Source of the DNA: Pseudomonadota bacterium
GTDB taxonomy: Bacteria > Pseudomonadota > Gammaproteobacteria > Xanthomonadales > Xanthomonadaceae
Assembly: GCA_023457475.1 (NCBI GenBank)
Contig: JAEWLO010000279.1
Coordinates: 1 to 13,745 of the forward strand
Length of the DNA stretch: 13,745 nt
Direction of reading: 5' to 3'
The first letter of the stretch is position 1. Each line of letters begins with the position of its first letter. Positions 6,653 through 12,555 of this stretch are shown here, in pieces. The notes below the pieces were generated by a model. The model searched no databases. It saw only the letters and a list, made by a program, of their open reading frames with translations, and was not told where the DNA came from. The translations under genes and the position numbers were made by a program.

Positions 6653-7860
6653 TGCGCATTCAACCGGCACTGGAACTCAATCCCGCCCAGCCCAACAGCC
6701 CGGCCAAGGTCGACAAGGTTGCCCGGCAGCTGGAAGGTCAGTTCGCGCAGATGCTGGTGAAGAGCATGCGCGATGCCAGTTTCGGTGATTCGCTGATGCC
6801 CGGCGAGAACCAGATGTTCCGTGACATGTACGACCAGAAGATTGCCGAGGCGATGACGCGGGGTCGTGGCCTGGGGCTGTCGGCGATGATCACCCGCCAG
6901 CTGGGCGGCGGCGAAACCGAAGCCGCCAAGCCCACCGATACGCGGCTGGACCCGGCAACCGCACTGCGTGCCTACCGCGTCAACGCGCCGGCCGCCGCAC
7001 CGACGTCCCTGCCGGGCACCACCTCCCCCGCGGCCGCCCCGGACGAAGCCGATCTGCTGCAGCAGTTGAACGGCCAGGATCCGTCCGCCGTGCTGCTGCC
7101 GATGGAGCGCGCGCTGGACCTGATCGCCGGTCGCGAAACCAGCCAGATGCACGCCGCCATCGGGCGCAGCACGCCGTACGCGGGCGTCGCCGATGTCAGC
7201 GAGGACGTGAGCGCCATGGCCGACGACCGCTGGAGCGGCGTCAATGCACCGGCGCGCAGCCCGGTGGACACCATGGCCGCGAGCACCGCCGCCGCCCAGC
7301 TTGGCCCGCATACGCCCGAAGGCTTCGTGGCCAGCATCTGGGGCCATGCCCAGCAGGCCGCGCGCGAGCTCGGCGTGGATGCCAAGGCGCTGGTCGCCCA
7401 GGCCGCGCTGGAAACCGGCTGGGGCCGCAAGCTCATCCAGCGCAACGGGGGAGCCGGCAGCTCGCACAACCTGTTCGGGATCAAGGCCAGCGGCTGGAGC
7501 GGCGAACGGGCGACCACCGGAACCCACGAGTACGTGGACGGTGTACGCCGTAACGAAACCGCCAGCTTCCGGGCCTACGGCTCGGTGGGCGAGAGCTTCG
7601 CCGACTATGTGAAGCTGCTCAAGAACAGCCCGCGCTACCAGAACGCCCTGCAGGCCGGCACCAACGTGCGCGGCTTCGCGCAGGGCCTGCAGCGCGCCGG
7701 CTACGCCACCGACCCGAGCTACGCGGCCAAGATCGCCGCGATCGCCGGCGGCCCGACCATCGAGCGTGCCGTTGCCGCCGTGGACGACGCCAGCCAGCGC
7801 CTGGGTCGCACCTTTGCCAGCACCGCCAGCCCGACCGGGCTGGGTGCCATCCGTCGTTGA
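6652..7860 (+). CDS. flgJ: FlgJ: rod cap and peptidoglycan hydrolase
   Basis: FlgJ is the rod-assembly scaffold/cap and in this class also opens the peptidoglycan so the rod can pass. Residues about 15-85 are the rod-binding domain, with VARQLEGQFAQMLVKSMRD and the MFRDMYDQKIAEAM helix. Residues about 220-380 are a glucosaminidase-type (GH73) muramidase domain. QAALETGWG holds the predicted catalytic Glu254, and NLFGIKA and YVDGVRRNETASFRAYGS are further family motifs. At 402 residues it is longer than the 313-residue enteric form, mainly because of an Ala/Pro/Thr-rich linker at about 86-215. The ATG overlaps the flgI stop (TGATG), with GAGGTG about 6 bases upstream. flgK follows after 8 bases. 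Confidence 0.95.
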   Translation: MRIQPALELNPAQPNSPAKVDKVARQLEGQFAQMLVKSMRDASFGDSLMPGENQMFRDMYDQKIAEAMTRGRGLGLSAMITRQLGGGETEAAKPTDTRLDPATALRAYRVNAPAAAPTSLPGTTSPAAAPDEADLLQQLNGQDPSAVLLPMERALDLIAGRETSQMHAAIGRSTPYAGVADVSEDVSAMADDRWSGVNAPARSPVDTMAASTAAAQLGPHTPEGFVASIWGHAQQAARELGVDAKALVAQAALETGWGRKLIQRNGGAGSSHNLFGIKASGWSGERATTGTHEYVDGVRRNETASFRAYGSVGESFADYVKLLKNSPRYQNALQAGTNVRGFAQGLQRAGYATDPSYAAKIAAIAGGPTIERAVAAVDDASQRLGRTFASTASPTGLGAIRR

Positions 7861-7868
7861 GGTAACCC

Positions 7869-9746
7869 ATGTCCGTACTCTCCACCGGTACCAGCGCCCT
7901 GCTCGCCTTCCAGCGCGCCCTGGCAACGACCAGTCACAACGTCGCGAACATCAACACGCCCGGTTACAGCCGGCAGAAGGTGGATTTCACCACCGCCACC
8001 CCGCAGAACCTGGGCTACGGCGACGTCGGCAATGGCACGCGCATCTCCGACATCCGCCGGGTGGCCGACCAGCTGGCGATCTCGCGGCTGCTGGACGGCA
8101 GCGGTGAGCTGGCGCGGCTGAAGCAGCTGTCCACCCTCGCCGACCGCGTCGACAGCCTGTTCTCCGATACCGCCACCAGCGTCTCGGGGGTGTGGTCGAG
8201 CTTCTTCGATACGGTCAGCGGGCTGTCCTCGAACGCGTCCGGCACCGCCGATCGGCAGAACATGCTCGACTCGGCCGGCAACCTGGTTTCGCGCTTCAAG
8301 CAGCTCAATGAAAGCCTCAACGGCCTCAACGCCGAGGTCAACAACGGCCTGATCGCCGGGGCCTCGGAAGTGAACCGGCTGGCTGCGGAAATCGCCCAGA
8401 TCAACGGTGCGATCGGCAGCAACGCGAACAACGCCGCGCCGGACCTGCTGGACCGCCGCGACCAGCTCATCGCCAACCTGATCGGTTACACCGGCGGCAC
8501 CGCGGTGATGCAGGACGGCGGCTTCATGAACGTCTACACGGCCGGCGGCCAGGCGCTGGTGGTGGGTACCAGTGCCACCAAGGTCACCACGGTCACCGAC
8601 CCCTACCAGCCCGAACGGCTGCAGCTGGCCCTGGAAACCCAGGGCCAGAAGATCACCCTGGACCCCAGGAATCTCGGGGGACAGATCGGTGGCCTGCTGG
8701 AGTTCCGCGAAACCGTGCTGACGCCGACCCAGGCCGAACTGGGCCGGCTGGCGGTGGGCCTGGCCAGCAGCTTCAACGATACCCACCACCTGGGTGTGGA
8801 CCTGTACGGCAACATGGGCGGGGATTTCTTCAGCTTCGGCAGCCCGCGCATCACCGGCAATGCCGGCAACACCGGTACGGCCAACTTCAGCACCGCCTAT
8901 GGCGATCTGTCCAAGCTGGACGGGCAGAACGTAATGCTGCAGTTCAACGGCACCACCTGGCAGGCCACCCGGGCCGACACCGGCGCGGCCATTCCGATGA
9001 CCGGCACCGGCACCGCCGCCGATCCGCTGGTGATCAACGGCGTCGAGTTGGTGATGTCCGGCGCGCCCGCCGCCAACGACCGTTTCCTGCTGCAGCCGAC
9101 CGCCGGCGTGGCCGGCAGCCTGTCGGTCGCGATCACGGACACCTCGCGCATCGCCGCCGCCGCCCCGATCAAGGGCGTGGCCGGGCTCACCAACACCGGC
9201 ACCGGAAAGCTCACTGGCGTGGCCGTCACCGATGCGGCCAACGCCAACCTGCGCAACCCGTCGGCGATCGTGTTCACCAGCGCCACGGAGTACACCATCG
9301 ACGGCACCGGCCCTTTCACCTACAGCGCGGGTTCCAACATCAGCGCCAACGGCTGGAGCTTCGTGCTGGATGGCGCGCCGAAGGTCGGCGACACGTTCAA
9401 CATCACTCCGACGCCGGCCGGTTCCAGTGACAACAGCAACGCCCTGCTGCTGGCCAAGGTCGAAGACGCCAAAGCCTTCAACGACGGCACGGTCACGCTC
9501 AACGGCGCACTGGGGGGGCTGACCACCCTGGTCGGCTCTGCCGCCCGCGCCGCCGATTATTCGCTGCAGGCGCAGCAGGTCATCACCGACCAGGCGCAGG
9601 CGGCACGCGACTCCATCTCGGGGGTGAACCTCGACGAGGAAGCGGCGGACATGCTCCGCCTGCAGCAGGCCTACCAGGCCGCTTCGCAGCTGATTTCCAC
9701 TGCCGACACCATGTTCCAGACCATCCTGGGGGCCGTATCGCGATGA
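7869..9746 (+). CDS. flgK: Hook-filament junction protein FlgK (HAP1)
   Basis: FlgK is the first hook-associated protein, replacing the FlgD cap and joining the hook to FlgL and the filament. The N-terminal D0/D1 region has the motif SHNVANINTPGYSRQK (22-37), and the C-terminus has GVNLDEEAADMLRLQQAYQA followed by SQLISTADTMFQTIL. At 625 residues it is longer than Salmonella FlgK (553). The extra length is in the central exposed region (about 310-550), rich in Gly/Thr/Ala. This region contains two copies of a beta-hairpin-like motif, INGVELVMSGAPAANDRF (from 389) and ANGWSFVLDGAPKVGDTF (from 493). GAGG sits 6 bases before the ATG, overlapping the flgJ stop. Its own stop overlaps the flgL start by 4 bases. 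Confidence 0.96.
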   Translation: MSVLSTGTSALLAFQRALATTSHNVANINTPGYSRQKVDFTTATPQNLGYGDVGNGTRISDIRRVADQLAISRLLDGSGELARLKQLSTLADRVDSLFSDTATSVSGVWSSFFDTVSGLSSNASGTADRQNMLDSAGNLVSRFKQLNESLNGLNAEVNNGLIAGASEVNRLAAEIAQINGAIGSNANNAAPDLLDRRDQLIANLIGYTGGTAVMQDGGFMNVYTAGGQALVVGTSATKVTTVTDPYQPERLQLALETQGQKITLDPRNLGGQIGGLLEFRETVLTPTQAELGRLAVGLASSFNDTHHLGVDLYGNMGGDFFSFGSPRITGNAGNTGTANFSTAYGDLSKLDGQNVMLQFNGTTWQATRADTGAAIPMTGTGTAADPLVINGVELVMSGAPAANDRFLLQPTAGVAGSLSVAITDTSRIAAAAPIKGVAGLTNTGTGKLTGVAVTDAANANLRNPSAIVFTSATEYTIDGTGPFTYSAGSNISANGWSFVLDGAPKVGDTFNITPTPAGSSDNSNALLLAKVEDAKAFNDGTVTLNGALGGLTTLVGSAARAADYSLQAQQVITDQAQAARDSISGVNLDEEAADMLRLQQAYQAASQLISTADTMFQTILGAVSR

Positions 9747-10948
9747 ACAATCGAATCTCCACCGGGATGATGTTCAACCAGTCCGTCAATCTCATGCTGG
9801 CCAAGCAGAGCAAGATGAACCACCTGGAACAGCAGCTGGCCACCGGCAAGAAGCTGGTGAGCGCGAAAGATGACCCGGTCGCCGCGGGCACCGCGGTCGG
9901 GCTGGATCGTGCCGTGGCCGAACTGGAGCGTTTCGAACGCAACGGCGACGTGGTGCAGAACCGCCTGGGCCTGCAGGAAAACGCGCTGGCACAAGCCGGC
10001 GACATGATGGCGCACATCAGTGAACTGACCATCCAGGCCAACAATCCTGCCTTGTCGGCTGCGGATCTGAAGGCGATCGCCTCGGAACTCAAGTCCGTGC
10101 AGGAAGGGCTGCTGGCATTGGCCAACAGCACCGACGGCAGCGGCCGCTACCTGTTCGGCGGCACCAGCGATGGCTCCGCCCCCTTCACCCTCAGCAACGG
10201 CGTGGTCAGCTACAACGGCGACCAGACCCAGCGCCAGGTGGAAGTGGCACCGGACACCTTCGTCAAGGACGTGTTGCCCGGCAGCGAGGTCTTCCTGCGC
10301 ATCCGCACCGGCGACGGCACCCTGGATGGCAGTGCGGCCGCCGGCAACACCGGTACCGGCGTGCTGACCACGTTCAGCCGCGACGCGGCGTCCGGCAGCT
10401 GGAACGGTGGCGACTACACGGTCCGCTTCACCGCCGCAGACACCTACGAGGTGGTCGATGCCACCAACACCGTGGTCAAGACCGGCACCTTCAAGGCCGG
10501 TGAGGACATCACCTTCGAGGGCGTGTCGATGCGTATCGCCGGACAGCCGGCCGCCGGCGACAGCTTCGGCGTCGGTGCCGCGGGTACCCGCGACATCTTT
10601 GCCACGCTGGACGGTCTGATCAGCGCCCTGGAAACCGATGCGGCCGACCCCACCGCCGTTGCCCGCCAGCAGAACCTGCTGCAGGCCGGCCTGCGCGACG
10701 TGGGCCGCGCGTCGGACAGCTTCATCGACGCGCGTGCCGCCGGCGGCGCGCAGCTCAAGGCGATCGACGACGCCGGGGCGCTGCGGGATGCGAACAGCGT
10801 CACACTTAAAACCACCCTGTCGGCGATGCGCGACCTGGACTATGCCGAAGCCATCGGCCAGTACCAGCTCGAGCAGATCTCGCTGCAGGCCGCGCAGACC
10901 ATCTTCACGCAGATGCAGCAGATGAGCCTGTTCAACGCCATCCGCTGA
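9743..10948 (+). CDS. flgL: Hook-filament junction protein FlgL (HAP3)
   Basis: FlgL is the second junction protein, placed between FlgK and flagellin. The 401 residues compare with 317 in Salmonella and are near the length of Pseudomonas-type FlgL. The N-terminus (MNNRISTGMMFNQSVN, then QQLATGKKLVSAKDDPVAAG) and the C-terminus (LDYAEAIGQYQLEQISLQAA, ending SLFNAIR) are flagellin-like D0/D1 helices. The centre (about 130-300) is the exposed domain and contains FEGVSMRIAGQPAAGDSF from residue 258, the same motif found twice in FlgK. It is translationally coupled to flgK by an ATGA overlap. An intrinsic terminator follows about 80 bases after its stop. Confidence 0.95.
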   Translation: MNNRISTGMMFNQSVNLMLAKQSKMNHLEQQLATGKKLVSAKDDPVAAGTAVGLDRAVAELERFERNGDVVQNRLGLQENALAQAGDMMAHISELTIQANNPALSAADLKAIASELKSVQEGLLALANSTDGSGRYLFGGTSDGSAPFTLSNGVVSYNGDQTQRQVEVAPDTFVKDVLPGSEVFLRIRTGDGTLDGSAAAGNTGTGVLTTFSRDAASGSWNGGDYTVRFTAADTYEVVDATNTVVKTGTFKAGEDITFEGVSMRIAGQPAAGDSFGVGAAGTRDIFATLDGLISALETDAADPTAVARQQNLLQAGLRDVGRASDSFIDARAAGGAQLKAIDDAGALRDANSVTLKTTLSAMRDLDYAEAIGQYQLEQISLQAAQTIFTQMQQMSLFNAIR

Positions 10949-10956
10949 CGCCGGAA

Positions 10957-10972
10957 GGGGCCTGGAAGCCCC
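10957..10972 (+). other. Short GC hairpin after flgL
   Basis: GGGGC (10957-10961) pairs with GCCCC (10968-10972) around a 6-base loop, 9 bases after the flgL stop. There is no T-run after it. It may stabilise the mRNA 3' end ahead of the real terminator at 11031. Short GC stems arise easily by chance in DNA this GC-rich. Confidence 0.3.
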
Positions 10973-11030
10973 GCCCCGCCAAGCGCTGCGCGCGCCGACC
11001 GGCACTGAACCGGAACGCGCCACGACCGAC

Positions 11031-11065
11031 CATCACCCCGCCCGGGTGATGTTTTCGGCGTTTTT
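11031..11065 (+). terminator. Intrinsic terminator of the flgL-ending operon
   Basis: CATCACCC (11031-11038) pairs perfectly with GGGTGATG (11044-11051) around a 5-base loop. TTTT follows at once (11052-11055), and a second T-run lies at 11061-11065. This is a good rho-independent terminator. It would isolate the flg operon from the flagellin gene, whose -35 element starts 3 bases after the second T-run. Confidence 0.82.
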
Positions 11066-11067
11066 CC

Positions 11068-11094
11068 TCAAGCATCGCGCCCAACCGCCGTTAT
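11068..11094 (+). promoter_or_regulatory. Sigma-28 (FliA) promoter of fliC1
   Basis: TCAAGCAT (11068-11075) is the -35 element and GCCGTTAT (11087-11094) the -10, separated by exactly 11 bases. The enteric sigma-28 consensus is TAAAGTTT-N11-GCCGATAA; the -10 matches at 6 of 8 positions including GCCG. The predicted start is near 11101, giving a leader of about 88 bases before fliC1. Confidence 0.82.
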
Positions 11095-11101
11095 CCCTCC
11101 T

Positions 11102-11188
11102 GCAAGCACTGCGTCGTCCCTCCGCCGCAGGCACTGCGTCAGTCCGGGTGCACGCCGCGGCCGGACACTGCCCACAGGAAACAGATAC
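11102..11188 (+). promoter_or_regulatory. fliC1 5' untranslated leader with repeat and hairpin
   Basis: GCAAGCACTGCGTC (11102-11115) recurs as GCAGGCACTGCGTC (11127-11140), 13 of 14 bases the same and 25 bases apart. GTCCGG (11142-11147) can pair with CCGGAC (11161-11166). The ribosome-binding site AGGA (11176-11179) is 9 bases before the ATG, within ACAGGAAACAG. These elements could set mRNA stability or translation of a highly expressed protein. The pattern is seen; the function is not shown. Confidence 0.4.
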
Positions 11189-12361
11189 ATGGCACAAGTA
11201 ATCAATACCAACGTGATGTCGCTGAATGCACAGCGCAATCTGTCGACCAGCGGTTCCAGCCTGGCCACGACGATCCAGCGCCTGTCGTCGGGTCTGCGCA
11301 TCAACAGCGCCAAGGACGACGCGGCAGGTCTGGCCATTTCCGAACGTTTCAGCACCCAGATCCGGGGCCTGGACGTGGCCGTCCGCAATGCCAATGACGG
11401 CATCTCGCTGGCCCAGACCGCCGAAGGCGCGATGGTCGAAATCGGCAACAACCTGCAGCGCATCCGTGAGCTGTCGGTGCAGTCGGCCAATGCCACCAAC
11501 TCCGACAGCGACCGCGAGGCGCTGAACGCCGAAGTGAAGCAGCTGACCTCGGAAATCGACCGCGTTTCCCGCCAGACCAACTTCAACGGCACCAAACTGC
11601 TGGACGGTTCGTTCTCCGGCGCGCTGTTCCAGGTCGGTGCCGATTCGGGCCAGACCATCGGCATCAACAGCATCGTCAACGCCAGCACCTCGGCACTCGG
11701 CAGCGGCAAGTACGTGGCTGCGCAGACCTCCGACGATCCGGTCCTGGACGGCACCGCGACTGCGGCCGGCAAGGTCGGTGGCATGCAGATCAATGGCACC
11801 ACCATTGAAGACGTGGCCGTTGCCATTGGCGACAAGGCGGAAGACATCAGCAAGAAGCTGGTCAACGCCATCAACGACAAGATGGACCAGACCGGCGTCT
11901 ACGCCTCGGTCAGCAAGACCGGTGAGATGACCCTGACCTCGCTGAAGTCCGGCAAGGACCTGACCTTCACTGCGGCGACGAGCACCGCTGCCGGGCTGGA
12001 CGTCGCCTTCGATGGCCTCGCTGCCGCCACCGCGACCGCGAACGACACCGTCAGCGGTGTGGACATCTCCTCCGTGGCAGGTGCCCAGAAGGCGCTGTCG
12101 ATCGTCGACGACGCCCTGAAGTCGGTCAACTCCTCGCGTGCCGACATGGGTGCGATCCAGAACCGCTTCACCTCGACCATCGCCAACCTGAACACCACCT
12201 CGGAAAACCTGTCCGCCTCGCGCAGCCGTATCCGCGATACCGACTACGCCAAGGAAACCGCCGAACTGACCCGCACGCAGATCCTGCAGCAGGCCGGTAC
12301 CGCGATGCTGGCCCAGGCCAACCAGTCGCCCTCGAGCGTGATGAGCCTGCTGCAGGGCTGA
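11189..12361 (+). CDS. fliC: Flagellin FliC, first copy
   Basis: This is a filament subunit, exported through the flagellar channel without a signal peptide. The 390 residues have the flagellin D0/D1 N-terminus (AQVINTNVMSLNAQRNLSTS, RLSSGLRINSAKDDAAGLAI) and C-terminus (SRADMGAIQNRFTSTIANL, SRSRIRDTDYAKETAELT, ending MSLLQG). LQRIREL at 89-95 is the region that TLR5 recognises in enteric flagellins. The centre (about 176-292) is variable and holds a flagellin IN-type segment (KLVNAINDKMDQTGVYASVS). It has its own sigma-28 promoter and terminator, so it is monocistronic. Compared with fliC2 it uses more T-, A- and G-ending codons in the 5' part. FliD, FliS and glycosylation genes are not in the window. 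Confidence 0.96.
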   Translation: MAQVINTNVMSLNAQRNLSTSGSSLATTIQRLSSGLRINSAKDDAAGLAISERFSTQIRGLDVAVRNANDGISLAQTAEGAMVEIGNNLQRIRELSVQSANATNSDSDREALNAEVKQLTSEIDRVSRQTNFNGTKLLDGSFSGALFQVGADSGQTIGINSIVNASTSALGSGKYVAAQTSDDPVLDGTATAAGKVGGMQINGTTIEDVAVAIGDKAEDISKKLVNAINDKMDQTGVYASVSKTGEMTLTSLKSGKDLTFTAATSTAAGLDVAFDGLAAATATANDTVSGVDISSVAGAQKALSIVDDALKSVNSSRADMGAIQNRFTSTIANLNTTSENLSASRSRIRDTDYAKETAELTRTQILQQAGTAMLAQANQSPSSVMSLLQG

Positions 12362-12382
12362 TTCCTGCACCGGTTGTTGGAA

Positions 12383-12413
12383 CAGAGAACCCCGCCTGGC
12401 GCGGGGTTTTCTG
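12383..12413 (+). terminator. Intrinsic terminator of fliC1
   Basis: CAGAGAACCCCGC (12383-12395) pairs with GCGGGGTTTTCTG (12401-12413), 13 bp with one G-T wobble, around CTGGC. The GC-rich core is followed by TTTT, part of which is in the stem. It begins 21 bases after the fliC1 stop. This is a strong rho-independent terminator, so the two flagellin genes are expected to be transcribed separately. Confidence 0.88.
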
Positions 12414-12443
12414 CTGCCTGGAAAAAAATTCTTGACACAAGCC

Positions 12444-12470
12444 TAAAGGTTCGGGACGGGGTGTCGTTAT
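12444..12470 (+). promoter_or_regulatory. Sigma-28 (FliA) promoter of fliC2
   Basis: TAAAGGTT (12444-12451) matches the sigma-28 -35 consensus TAAAGTTT at 7 of 8 positions. GTCGTTAT (12463-12470) is the -10, 5 of 8 against GCCGATAA, after an exact 11-base spacer. An A/T-rich run (12422-12430) lies just upstream and could act as an UP-like element. The start would be near 12477. Relative to fliC1 the -35 is better and the -10 is weaker. Confidence 0.82.
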
Positions 12471-12476
12471 TGTTTT

Positions 12477-12555
12477 CAACCAGGGCACAACGCCCAATGC
12501 CTCCCCCGGGGCACCCCAATCCACCGCTTCAAGTTTGTCTTCCAGGAGAACGGAA
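12477..12555 (+). promoter_or_regulatory. fliC2 5' untranslated leader with two hairpins
   Basis: GGGC (12483-12486) pairs with GCCC (12492-12495). A second hairpin runs 12498-12513, TGCCTC with GGGGCA, including one wobble. AGGAG (12544-12548) is the ribosome-binding site, 7 bases before the ATG. The leader is about 79 bases, similar in length to that of fliC1 but different in sequence: the two copies resemble each other from the start codon onward, not before it. Confidence 0.4.

Noticed and set aside
12432..12437. TTGACA, a possible sigma-70 -35 box upstream of fliC2
   Set aside because: No acceptable -10 lies 16-18 bases downstream (GC-rich there), while a sigma-28 promoter overlaps the same region.
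12529..12555. TCAAGTTT in the fliC2 leader as a second sigma-28 -35 element
   Set aside because: The sequence 11 bases downstream is GAACGGAA, a poor -10, and it would start transcription inside the coding sequence.
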